A stretch of DNA of 64,000 bases from Massilia sp. WG5. GTDB lineage: Bacteria; Pseudomonadota; Gammaproteobacteria; Burkholderiales; Burkholderiaceae_D. The notes below the pieces were generated by a model, which worked only from the letters and a program-made list of their open reading frames with translations, was not told the origin of the DNA and did not search any database. The stretch is taken from contig NZ_CP012640.2 in NCBI RefSeq assembly GCF_001412595.2, positions 806,001 to 870,000 on the forward strand, in the 5' to 3' direction. This document shows positions 16,954-25,192 of this stretch, one piece after another. The position numbers and the translations under genes are program-made. Within the stretch, counting starts at the first letter, position 1. Each line of letters opens with the position of its first letter.

Positions 16954-17094
16954 TTTCCAGCTCCGGCCAGGCAGGTCTCTATCGTGTCCCCATGCATTGT
17001 GGCAGTGGCGTTCACATTGAGCGATTGGACCTTGGTCCCAGTGACATGCCGGGAAATACGAGCGCTTTGCACCGGCAGCGGGAAAGATGGTCAT

Positions 17095-17123
17095 AAAAAA
17101 GCCCGCTCGAGGCGGGCTTTTTT
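17095..17123. terminator. Bidirectional intrinsic terminator
   Basis: AAAAAA-GCCCGC-TCGAG-GCGGGC-TTTTTT: a 6-bp GC stem extended by A/T tracts on both sides. It ends the Ala/Pro-rich protein gene on the minus strand and could also stop plus-strand transcription. Confidence 0.85.
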
Positions 17124-17141
17124 GCAATCGACCTGAAAAAT

Positions 17142-17642
17142 TTACTGGGTGACAGGCGTGGCAGCCGCCGGGGTCGCGGCGGCTGCCGGCGCAGTGTCCG
17201 TTGCCGGCGTCGTCGTTGCAGCCGGGGTCGTGCCTGCGGCCGGGGCCGGGGTGTCGGCCGGAGCCGGGGCCGGGGTCGGCGCCGCGTCAGCTGCCGGCGC
17301 CTGCGTCGCCGCAGCCTTGTCCTGGCTGTCCTTTGCCGTTTCCGTTTTCGCGACATGCCTGGTCTTGCTCTTCGCATGCTTGGCGCTCGACTTCGCATCC
17401 TTGGCGTGCGTCTTGGCCGCCTTCGCATCCTCATGCGCGGCTTTCACGTCGGCTTGCGCTCCCTGTACATCGACAGGCGCCGGCTTGCTGTCGGCTTTCG
17501 GCGCCTTCAGCGCTGCATTGTCGACCAGCACGGCTTGCTTGGCGGCCGGCTTCGAAGTCTTCGGGGCGGCCGGCGCGGGCGTCTGGGCGAAAGCTGCGGT
17601 GGCGAACAGACCGGCGATCATGGCGGCAATGGTTTTTTTCAT
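17142..17642 (-). CDS. Exported Ala/Pro/Lys-rich low-complexity protein
   Basis: The 166-residue product starts at ATG 17642 behind GAGGAG. Residues 1-24 are a classic signal peptide ending 'AAFAQ'. The mature part has two low-complexity zones. The middle, about residues 65-110, has Lys/Ala/His-rich helix ('AKTHAKDAKSSAKHAKSKTR'), histone-H1-like. The C-terminal 60 residues are almost entirely Ala, Pro and Thr. The terminator at 17095-17123 follows directly, so it is monocistronic. A periplasmic or envelope role, perhaps as a cell-wall-binding linker or polyanion binder, is a guess. Confidence 0.7.
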   Translation of the reverse strand: MKKTIAAMIAGLFATAAFAQTPAPAAPKTSKPAAKQAVLVDNAALKAPKADSKPAPVDVQGAQADVKAAHEDAKAAKTHAKDAKSSAKHAKSKTRHVAKTETAKDSQDKAAATQAPAADAAPTPAPAPADTPAPAAGTTPAATTTPATDTAPAAAATPAAATPVTQ

Positions 17643-17847
17643 GAGTATGCTCCTCAAAGTTTGTCGGGCGGTGTATGGCTTGCTGTGTAGCGTTCGCCTG
17701 TAAAACGCAGCCGCTTCACTGGCTGTTGACCGGATTTACAAACGCTTACGCAGATGACAGATATTTACATACTCTGCAATATTGCTGCGCATGCCACGGC
17801 CGGCCGCCCTGCGGCTGCTGCATGTCCTCGCGCGACAATGTTTGCGC

Positions 17848-20800
17848 TCACCATTCACCATGCATGGAGCATGCCAGCGCCGCCTCCAGCACCCGCGCCA
17901 CATGCACCGCTTCCCGCTGCGCCCCGTCCGCGATCTGGTGCCGGCAGCTGGTGCCATCGGCCACGATCAGGGTATCGGGTCCGGCCTTGCGCACCGCCGG
18001 CAGCAGCGAGAGCTCGCCCATCTTCATCGAGGTCTCGTAGTGCCTGGCTTCGTAGCCGAAGCTGCCGGCCATGCCGCAGCAGCTGCTTTCGATCAGCTTG
18101 ACCTCCAGGTTCGGGACCAGCCCGAGCACTACCTGCACCGGCTTGACCGCGTCGAAGGCCTTCTGGTGGCAGTGGCCGTGCAGCAGGGCCGTCGATTGCG
18201 GCAGCGCCTTGAGCTTGAGATTCAGGCTGCCCGCCTTCGATTCGCGCGCGATGAACTCTTCGAACAGCATGGCCGCGCGGGCCAGTTGCTTCGCTTCGTC
18301 GCCGAAGCCGTAGGCCAGGAATTCGTCGCGCATGGTCAGCAGGCAGGACGGCTCCAGGCCCACTACGGGCAGGCCGCGCCGGACGAAAGGCAGCAGCGCG
18401 TCGATGGTGCGGCGGGCCTCCTGTTTCGCTTCATCGACCTGGCCGGCCGCCAGGTAGGTGCGGCCGCAGCACAGGGGCCGCTCCTCGCCCAGGGCGCGCG
18501 CCACGTGCACGTGATAGCCGGCGGCCTGCAGCACCCGCAGCGCGGCGCGCGCATTCTCGGATTCGAAGTAGTTGTTGAAGGTGTCGGCGAACAGCACGAC
18601 TTCCATCACGCCCTGCGCGGCCCGGGTCGACAGCGGCGCCGAGGACAGGAAGGGATCGCTGCGCCAGCGCGGCAGCGTGCGCCTGGCGCTCAGGCCCAGC
18701 CATTTCTCGCTCAGCGCGGCGGCGCCCGGCAGGCGGTCGCGCAGGTTCAGCAAGGGCGCGAACTTCGACGCCAGCGGCGCGTAGCGCGGCAGGTTCGCCA
18801 CCAGCCTGTCCTTCAGCTTCAATCCATTGCGCTTGCGGTAGTGATACAGGAATTCCGTCTTCATGCGCGCCATGTCGATGCCGGTCGGGCAATCGCGCTT
18901 GCAGCCCTTGCAGCCGACGCACAGTTCCATCGTCTCGTACAGGGCGTCGGAGCCCAGCGCATCCGGGCCGAGCTGGCCCGACACGGCCAGGCGCAGCGTG
19001 TTGGCGCGGCCGCGCGTGAGGTGCTGCTCGTCCTTCGTCACGCGATAGCTCGGGCACATGGTGCCGCTGTCGAACTTGCGGCAGTGGCCGTTGTTATTGC
19101 ACATCTCGATCGCCTTGGCGAAGCCGCCGGTGGCGTCGCCCCCGGTGCCGGGCGCACTCACCTGCTCCGTCACCGGGTCGGTCTGCACGTTCCAGGCCGA
19201 CCAGTCGAGGGCCGTCTGCAGCGGCTGTTCGGCATAGCCGGGCTTGAAGCGGTACAGCGAGCGCTCGTCCATCTTCGTGGAACGCACGATCTTCCCGGGG
19301 TTCATCAGGCCGTCCGGGTCGAAGGCGTCCTTGATCTCGCAGAAGGCGCCCATCATGCGTTCGCCAAACTGCCAGTCGACCCATTCGCTGCGCACCAGGC
19401 CGTCGCCGTGCTCGCCCGAGAAGGCGCCCTTGTACTTGCGCACCAGGCTTGCGGCCTCTTCGGCGATCGCGCGCATCTTGGCGCTGCCGTCGCGCCGCAG
19501 GTCGAGGATCGGCCGCACGTGCAGCGTGCCGACCGAGGCGTGGGCATACCAGGTGCCGCGCGTGCCATGCCTGGCGAAGACTTCGGTCAGGCTGTCGGTG
19601 TAGGCGGCCAGGTGCTCGAGCGGCACCGCGCAGTCCTCGATGAAGGACACCGGCTTGCCGTCGCCCTTCAGGCTCATCATGATGTTCAGGCCGGCCTTGC
19701 GGACTTCCCACAACGCCTTCTGCTCGGCTTCGTCGGCCATCTCGACCACCGATCCCGGCAGCCCGAGATCGCCCATCAGCGCCACCAGGTCCTTCAGCTT
19801 GCGGTCCTGTCCGGCCTTGTCTTCGCCGGCGAATTCCACCAGCAGGATGGCGTCCGGCTTGCCGATCAGGGCTTTTTCGACGGTCGGGCGGAACGCGGGA
19901 TTGGAGAGCGCCAGTTCGATCATGGTGCGGTCCACCAGCTCGACCGCGACCGGGCCCAGCTTGACGATGTGCTGGGTGCTGTCCATCGCCTTGCTGAAGT
20001 TCGTGAAGTTGACGATGCCCAGCGATTTCGCTTTCGGCAGCGGCGCCAGCTTCAGGGTCAGCTGGCGCGAGTAGGCCAGCGTGCCTTCCGAGCCGACCAG
20101 CAGGTGCGCCAGGTTGACGCTGCGGTCCGCCGTGTACGGCCGTTCGGATTGCGGATGGAAGATGTCGAGGTTGTAGCCGCCGACGCGGCGCAGCACGCGC
20201 GGATAGCGCGCGGCGATCTCCTCGCGCTCGCGCGCGGCGATGCCTTCCACGGCCTCGACCAGGCGCCTGACGCGCGTGGCGGCGCCCCCGCGCATGTCGG
20301 CCAGCGGGCCGAAGCGGCTCGCGGTGCCGTCGGCCAGCCAGGCGTCGATCGACAGCACGTTGTGCACCATGTTCCCGTAATGGAGGCTGCGCGAGCCGCA
20401 GGAGTTATTCCCCGCCATGCCGCCGATCGTGCACTGGGCCGCGGTCGAGACGTCCACCGGGAACCACAGGCCGTGCGGCTTGAGCCAGGCGTTCAGGTGA
20501 TCCAGCACGATGCCCGGCTGGACCGTGACCGTCATCGCCGCCTTGTCGAAGTCGACGACCTTGTTCAGGTATTTGCTGTTGTCGAGGACCAGCGCCGCGC
20601 CGACGGTCTGGCCGCACTGGCTGGTGCCGCCTCCGCGCGCCAGCACCGGCACGTGCGCGTCGCGGGCGATCGCCAGCGCCTGGGCCACATCGTCCTCGGT
20701 GCGCGGAATGAACACGCCGACCGGTTCGATCTGGTAGATCGAGGCGTCGGTCGCATAGCGGCCGCGCGAGCCGCGGTCGAACAGTACCTCCCCGGTGGTC

Positions 20801-20892
20801 TCGCGGCGCAGGCGGCCGGCGAGCTCCTGGCCGTCGATGCGTGCCTGCACACCGGCGGAAAGCAAGACTTTGGAAGGTACCGAATCGTTCAT
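17848..20892 (-). CDS. FAD-binding and Fe-S-binding 2-hydroxyacid dehydrogenase (YdiJ/Dld fusion type)
   Basis: The 1014-residue product fuses three parts. Residues 1-550 are a VAO-type FAD domain ('RGGGTSQCGQTVG', 'GGMAGNNSCGS') with its cap. The middle, around residue 660, has a ferredoxin-like 4Fe-4S site ('CVGCKGCKRDCPTG'). The last 300 residues are a CCG-type domain ('GLEPSCLLTMRDE', 'ESSCCGMAGSFGYE'). Length and order match E. coli YdiJ, a D-2-hydroxyglutarate dehydrogenase, and D-lactate or glycolate oxidising relatives. It likely feeds electrons to the respiratory chain. The GntR regulator gene ends within two bases of its start, so the pair is an operon divergent from the aminotransferase cluster. 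Confidence 0.85.
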   Translation of the reverse strand: MNDSVPSKVLLSAGVQARIDGQELAGRLRRETTGEVLFDRGSRGRYATDASIYQIEPVGVFIPRTEDDVAQALAIARDAHVPVLARGGGTSQCGQTVGAALVLDNSKYLNKVVDFDKAAMTVTVQPGIVLDHLNAWLKPHGLWFPVDVSTAAQCTIGGMAGNNSCGSRSLHYGNMVHNVLSIDAWLADGTASRFGPLADMRGGAATRVRRLVEAVEGIAAREREEIAARYPRVLRRVGGYNLDIFHPQSERPYTADRSVNLAHLLVGSEGTLAYSRQLTLKLAPLPKAKSLGIVNFTNFSKAMDSTQHIVKLGPVAVELVDRTMIELALSNPAFRPTVEKALIGKPDAILLVEFAGEDKAGQDRKLKDLVALMGDLGLPGSVVEMADEAEQKALWEVRKAGLNIMMSLKGDGKPVSFIEDCAVPLEHLAAYTDSLTEVFARHGTRGTWYAHASVGTLHVRPILDLRRDGSAKMRAIAEEAASLVRKYKGAFSGEHGDGLVRSEWVDWQFGERMMGAFCEIKDAFDPDGLMNPGKIVRSTKMDERSLYRFKPGYAEQPLQTALDWSAWNVQTDPVTEQVSAPGTGGDATGGFAKAIEMCNNNGHCRKFDSGTMCPSYRVTKDEQHLTRGRANTLRLAVSGQLGPDALGSDALYETMELCVGCKGCKRDCPTGIDMARMKTEFLYHYRKRNGLKLKDRLVANLPRYAPLASKFAPLLNLRDRLPGAAALSEKWLGLSARRTLPRWRSDPFLSSAPLSTRAAQGVMEVVLFADTFNNYFESENARAALRVLQAAGYHVHVARALGEERPLCCGRTYLAAGQVDEAKQEARRTIDALLPFVRRGLPVVGLEPSCLLTMRDEFLAYGFGDEAKQLARAAMLFEEFIARESKAGSLNLKLKALPQSTALLHGHCHQKAFDAVKPVQVVLGLVPNLEVKLIESSCCGMAGSFGYEARHYETSMKMGELSLLPAVRKAGPDTLIVADGTSCRHQIADGAQREAVHVARVLEAALACSMHGEW

Positions 20893-20893
20893 G

Positions 20894-21607
20894 TCAGAGG
20901 TCTCCGGAGGTGCCGGTCGCGGCGTTTTGCGCCGCGCGCAGGACGGCGATCACGGCGTCGCGCTTGTTGCGCAGGTGTTGTTGGAGAATCAGGCGCAGGG
21001 CGTTGCCGTCGCGCCGTTCCAGCGCTTCCTGCATGCGGCCGTGCTCCTCGACCGCCGCATCCCATTTGTCCTGGTTGAAGTTCGAGCGGAAGCGCAGGCT
21101 CTGGATGCGCGCATTGATCTGCTGGTAGGTCTCGGTCAGGACCGTGTTGCGCGCCATCGCGTTGATGCGGTCGTGGATCGCGTGGTTCAGCTTGTAATAG
21201 CTGGGCAGGTCGCGCCGGGCGTGGGCGGCCAGCATCTCGAAGTGCAGCGCCCGCACTTCCGCGATTTCCTCGTCGGTCGCGCGCGCGCAGGCCAGTTCGC
21301 CGGACAGGCTTTCCAGCGCCCCCATCACTTCGAAGGTCTGTTCGATTTCAGGGACCGACATCTGCGCCACCACCGCACCGCGGTTCGGCTGCAGCACGAT
21401 CAGTCCCTCGACCGCCAGGGTCTTGAACGCCTCGCGCAGCGGGGTGCGCGACACGTTCAGCTGTTCGCACAGCATGCGCTCGTTGAGGCGGGTGCCGGGC
21501 GCCAGCACGCCTTCGACGATCATGTCCCTCAGGCGTGCGCCGACGGCAGCGGACAGGCCCAGGCGGTCGATGCTGGCAATGACGGGGGGAGTTGCGTGAT
21601 TATTCAT
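20894..21607 (-). CDS. GntR family regulator (FadR subfamily, FCD domain)
   Basis: The 237-residue product has an N-terminal winged helix-turn-helix ('GTRLNERMLCEQLNVSRTPLREAFKTLAVEGLI', about residues 37-70) and an all-helical FCD ligand domain with metal-type His residues ('LNHAIHDRI', 'EEHGRMQEAL'). It starts at ATG 21607. Two TTGTAT/ATACAA palindromes lie upstream in the divergent promoter region, the usual target type of this subfamily. It probably represses both the dehydrogenase operon and the aminotransferase operon until an acid metabolite binds. Confidence 0.9.
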   Translation of the reverse strand: MNNHATPPVIASIDRLGLSAAVGARLRDMIVEGVLAPGTRLNERMLCEQLNVSRTPLREAFKTLAVEGLIVLQPNRGAVVAQMSVPEIEQTFEVMGALESLSGELACARATDEEIAEVRALHFEMLAAHARRDLPSYYKLNHAIHDRINAMARNTVLTETYQQINARIQSLRFRSNFNQDKWDAAVEEHGRMQEALERRDGNALRLILQQHLRNKRDAVIAVLRAAQNAATGTSGDL

Positions 21608-21617
21608 GGTTCCTCGA

Positions 21618-21634
21618 TTGTATACCAAATACAA
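21618..21634. promoter_or_regulatory. Candidate GntR operator 1
   Basis: TTGTAT-accaa-ATACAA: 6-bp inverted repeat with 5-bp spacer, 11 bp ahead of the GntR start codon. It shares its half-site with the palindrome at 21722-21731. Autoregulation is the likely role. Confidence 0.6.
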
Positions 21635-21721
21635 AATTCGGAAATAGGCGACCCTATCATTTCTGCTAGGGTTTTACAGCGGGTATCCAATATGCGTTGA
21701 ACTTTGATTTGGATCTGCATA

Positions 21722-21731
21722 TTGTATACAA
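21722..21731. promoter_or_regulatory. Candidate GntR operator 2
   Basis: TTGTATACAA, a perfect 10-bp palindrome 42 bp upstream of the aminotransferase start. It has the same half-site as operator 1, about 100 bp away, which fits joint control of both divergent operons. Confidence 0.65.
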
Positions 21732-21772
21732 AAGTTTTTTATCGTTTTTGCTCACCCCACAGGATCACTCAC

Positions 21773-23008
21773 ATGGTAAAACTGAACTCGCACCCGGCCG
21801 GCCGTCACTTCCTGCAGATCCCCGGCCCTTCCACCGTTCCCGACCGTATCCTGCGAGCGATGGATTATCCGACCATCGACCACCGCGGCCCGGAATTCCA
21901 GGCGCTGGGCAAGAAGGTGCTGGCCGATATCCGCAAGATCTTCCAGACCAAAAACCCGGTCGTGATCTACCCGGCGTCCGGTACCGGCGCCTGGGAAGCG
22001 GCCCTGGTCAACACGCTGTCGCCGGGCGACACCGTGCTGATGTACGAGACCGGCCACTTCGCCACCCTGTGGAAGAAGATGGCCGACAAGCTGGGCATCA
22101 ACCCGGAATTCATCGGCGACGACTGGCGCCGCGGCGCCGACGCCGCCAGGATCGAGGCGCGCCTGGTCGCCGACACCGAACACAAGATCAAGGCCGTGTG
22201 CGTGGTCCACAACGAGACCTCGACCGGCGTCACCTCCGACATCGCCGCCGTGCGCCGCGCGATGGACCGCGCCAAGCACCCGGCCCTGCTGCTGGTCGAC
22301 ACCATCTCCTCGCTGGGCTCGATCGACTACCGCCACGACGAATGGGGCGTGGACGTCACCGTCAGCGGCTCGCAGAAGGGCCTGATGCTCCCGCCGGGCA
22401 TCTCGTTCAACGCCGTCTCCGACAAGGCGATCGCCGCCTCGCGCGAGGCCAGGCTGCCGAAGGCCTACTGGGGCTGGGACGAGATCCTCGAAGCGAACAA
22501 GAACGGCTTCTGGCCCTATACCCCGGCCACCAACCTGCTGTACGGCCTGTCCGAAGCCTGCGACATGCTGCTCGAGGAAGGCCTGGAGAACGTGTTCGCG
22601 CGCCACCAGCGCCATGCCGCCGCCACCCGCGCCGCGGTCGAAGCCTGGGGCCTGGAGATCCTGTGCCAGAACCCGGCCGAATACAGCGGCGTGCTGACCG
22701 GCGTGGTCATGCCGAAGGACGCCTCGGGCCAATACTACAACGCCGACGCCTTCCGCAAGGCGGTGCTGGAAAACTTCAACATGTCGCTGGGCCAGGGCCT
22801 GAGCAAGCTGTCCGGCTGGGTGTTCCGTATCGGCCACCTCGGCGACTTCAACGACCTGACCCTGATGGGCACCCTCGCCGGTGTCGAGATGGGCTTCGAG
22901 GTGGCGGGCATTCCGCACCGCAAGGGCGGCGTGCTGGCCGCCATGCAGTACCTGACGGCCACTAGCCCACAAGGCAAGCAGGCCGAGACGCTGGCAAAGG
23001 CCGCCTGA
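21773..23008 (+). CDS. Class V PLP aminotransferase (serine/alanine-glyoxylate aminotransferase family)
   Basis: The 411-residue product has the class V fold: 'IPGPSTVPDRILRAM' at the N-terminus, 'YPASGTGAWEAALVN' for cofactor phosphate, 'HNETSTGV', 'LLVDTISSLGS' with the Asp that pairs with the pyridine nitrogen, and Lys202 in 'SGSQKGLM' for the Schiff base. Family members transfer amino groups between Ser, Asp or Ala and glyoxylate or related oxo acids. It is the first gene of a GntR-controlled operon with a permease, a crotonase and a CoA-transferase. The true amino donor and acceptor are unknown. Confidence 0.88.
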   Translation: MVKLNSHPAGRHFLQIPGPSTVPDRILRAMDYPTIDHRGPEFQALGKKVLADIRKIFQTKNPVVIYPASGTGAWEAALVNTLSPGDTVLMYETGHFATLWKKMADKLGINPEFIGDDWRRGADAARIEARLVADTEHKIKAVCVVHNETSTGVTSDIAAVRRAMDRAKHPALLLVDTISSLGSIDYRHDEWGVDVTVSGSQKGLMLPPGISFNAVSDKAIAASREARLPKAYWGWDEILEANKNGFWPYTPATNLLYGLSEACDMLLEEGLENVFARHQRHAAATRAAVEAWGLEILCQNPAEYSGVLTGVVMPKDASGQYYNADAFRKAVLENFNMSLGQGLSKLSGWVFRIGHLGDFNDLTLMGTLAGVEMGFEVAGIPHRKGGVLAAMQYLTATSPQGKQAETLAKAA

Positions 23009-23049
23009 AGAGCGGTACGCCATCCCTAACATCAAACCGGAGACATCAC

Positions 23050-24330
23050 ATGAAAGCAAGCCGTGCCACGACGCAGGTGCTATTACTACTCTGCGTGATG
23101 TACTTTATTACCTATGTAGACCGTGTCAACGTCAGTACCGCCGCCGCCGGATTCGGCAAGGAATTCGGCCTCAGCAAGACCGAACTGGGCTTCGTGTTTT
23201 CCGCCTTCGCCTATCCCTACCTGATCTTCCAGATCATCGGCGGCTGGCTGGGCGATAAATACGGCCCGCGCAAGACGCTCACTGTGTGCGCCGTGATCTG
23301 GGCCGGCGCCACCATCCTGAGCGGCCTGGCCGGCGGCTTCGTCTCCCTGGTCCTGGCGCGGATGCTGCTCGGCCTCGGCGAAGGCGCGACCTTCCCGACC
23401 GCGACGCGCGCCATGGCCAGCTGGTTCTCGGCCGACAAGCGCGGCTTCGCGCAGGGCGTCACCCACGCCTGCGCACGCCTGGGCAATGCGGTCACGCCGC
23501 CGCTGGTCGTGGCCCTGGTCGCGGCCACCAGCTGGCGCGGTTCCTTCGTCATCCTCGGCTGCTGCAGCCTGGTGTGGGTGCTGTGGTGGGCCATCAGCTT
23601 TCGCGACAATCCGAACGACCATGCGGGCGTCACCAAGGAAGAACTCGCCACGCTGCCCGAGTACAAGCAGTTCAAGGACCGTCCGAAGGTTCCGTGGATG
23701 CCCCTGTTCAAGCGCATGATGCCGGTGACCATCACCTACTTCTGCTACGGCTGGATCCTGTGGCTGTTCCTGAGCTGGATTCCCCAGTACTTCCTGCACA
23801 ACTACCACCTCGACCTGAAGAAGTCAGCCATCTTCTCGGCCGGCGTGTTCTTCGCCGGCGTGATCGGCGATGCGCTGGGCGGCATCGTCTCCGACCACCT
23901 GCTGAAGAAAACCGGCAACCTGAACACCGCGCGCCGCAACATCGTCGTGATCTGCATGCTGCTGACCCTGGCCTCGCTGTTCCCGCTGATGTTCGTGCAT
24001 GACCTGATGATCTCGGCGATCTGCCTGAGCCTCGGCTTCTTCTTCATCGAGTTCACCATCGGCCCGATGTGGGCGATCCCGATGGACATCGCGCCGAAGT
24101 TCTCCGGCACCGCCAGCGGCATGATGAACACCGGCTCGGCGCTGGCCGCGATCATCAGCCCGCTGCTGGGCGGCTGGCTGATCGACAAGACCGGCAACTG
24201 GGACGTGCCCTTCATCTTCTCGATGGCGCTGATGGTGGTCGGTTCGATCACCGCGTTCGCGATGAAGCCGCACGAGAAGTTCGACGAGGCCGCCCACGCG
24301 GTCCCGACCGGCGTGCAGCCCGCCGTGTAA
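23050..24330 (+). CDS. MFS transporter, anion:cation symporter (ACS) family
   Basis: The 426-residue product has 12 helices. 'YFITYVDRVNVSTAAAGFGKEFGLS' at TM1 and 'GGWLGDKYGPRKTL' after TM2 are typical of the ACS branch (GudP, galactonate and phthalate permeases), which imports organic anions such as sugar acids with H+. It follows the aminotransferase by 41 bp and should import the substrate of this cluster, most likely a carboxylate. Confidence 0.88.
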   Translation: MKASRATTQVLLLLCVMYFITYVDRVNVSTAAAGFGKEFGLSKTELGFVFSAFAYPYLIFQIIGGWLGDKYGPRKTLTVCAVIWAGATILSGLAGGFVSLVLARMLLGLGEGATFPTATRAMASWFSADKRGFAQGVTHACARLGNAVTPPLVVALVAATSWRGSFVILGCCSLVWVLWWAISFRDNPNDHAGVTKEELATLPEYKQFKDRPKVPWMPLFKRMMPVTITYFCYGWILWLFLSWIPQYFLHNYHLDLKKSAIFSAGVFFAGVIGDALGGIVSDHLLKKTGNLNTARRNIVVICMLLTLASLFPLMFVHDLMISAICLSLGFFFIEFTIGPMWAIPMDIAPKFSGTASGMMNTGSALAAIISPLLGGWLIDKTGNWDVPFIFSMALMVVGSITAFAMKPHEKFDEAAHAVPTGVQPAV

Positions 24331-24345
24331 ACCCGGCGTAGGGAC

Positions 24346-24372
24346 GGGAGCCGGCCGCCCTGGCCGGCTCCC
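24346..24372 (+). other. Strong hairpin between permease and crotonase genes
   Basis: GGGAGCCGGCC and its perfect complement GGCCGGCTCCC flank a 5-base loop. There is no T run, so it is unlikely to be an intrinsic terminator. In an operon it could stabilise the upstream mRNA or lower downstream expression. Confidence 0.5.
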
Positions 24373-24398
24373 GCAAGCAACCGAGGCAAAGGAGTTCC

Positions 24399-25175
24399 AT
24401 GAGCAAGGGCCAAGTGCATTTGACCGTCAAGGACGGCATCGCTTCCATCCTGATCGACCGTCCCGAGGCGCGCAACGCCATGACCTGGGCGATGTACGAG
24501 GAGCTGGGACGCATCTGCGACGAGCTGGCGACCCGCACCGACGTGCGCGTCGCCACCTTCCGCGGCGCCGGCGGCGAGGCTTTCGTCGCCGGCACCGATA
24601 TCGAACAATTCAAGAGCTTCGAAGGCGGGCTTGATGGCATCGCCTACGAAAAGACGATCGACCTGCGCATCGGCCAGATCGAGCGGCTGCCGATGCCGAC
24701 CGTCGCCATCGTCGACGGCTGGTGCATCGGCGGCGGCCTCGCGATCAGCGCCGCCTGCGATTTCCGCATCGCCGCGCCCACCGCTTCCTTCGGCGTGCCG
24801 ATCGCGCGCACGCTGGGCAACTGCCTGTCGATGGCCAACACGGCGCGGGTCGTCGCAGCCTTCGGCGTGGCGCGCGCCAAGCGCATGCTGCTGCTGGCCG
24901 AGCTGCTGCCGGCCCGGGAAGCCCTGGAATGCGGCTTCGTCACCGAGATCGCCGAAGCCGGCGCCCTCGACGCCGCCGCCGACGCCCTGTGCGCCAGGCT
25001 GGAGAAACTGGCGCCGGTGACGCAGCGGGTGTCGAAGGAAGCGATCCGCCGCGTGGTGGCGGCGACCGTACCCGAGGGCGACGACCTGGTGGCCGCCTGC
25101 TACGGCAGCAAGGACTTCAGGATCGGCGTGACCGCCTTCCTGGACAAACAAAAACCCGCCTGGAGCGGAACCTGA
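24399..25175 (+). CDS. Enoyl-CoA hydratase/isomerase (crotonase) family protein with atypical active site
   Basis: The 258-residue product has the crotonase fold: 'IDRPEARNAM' near the N-terminus, 'GGEAFVAGTDI' for one oxyanion loop and 'GWCIGGGLAISAACDFRIA' for the second. AAGGAG lies 7 bases before ATG 24399. The two glutamates of true hydratases (in GGGcELA and QPE-type motifs) are not present: the sequence reads GGGLAI and GVPIAR. Water addition is therefore doubtful; isomerase, hydrolase or lyase chemistry on a CoA ester is more likely. It lies between the permease and CoA-transferase genes. Confidence 0.82.
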   Translation: MSKGQVHLTVKDGIASILIDRPEARNAMTWAMYEELGRICDELATRTDVRVATFRGAGGEAFVAGTDIEQFKSFEGGLDGIAYEKTIDLRIGQIERLPMPTVAIVDGWCIGGGLAISAACDFRIAAPTASFGVPIARTLGNCLSMANTARVVAAFGVARAKRMLLLAELLPAREALECGFVTEIAEAGALDAAADALCARLEKLAPVTQRVSKEAIRRVVAATVPEGDDLVAACYGSKDFRIGVTAFLDKQKPAWSGT

Positions 25176-25192
25176 GCCCGAACCCCGAGACC

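Noticed and set aside
17782..21078. 1098-codon open frame on the plus strand
   Set aside because: Antisense to the FAD/Fe-S dehydrogenase, whose domains are unmistakable; composition is that of a shadow frame.
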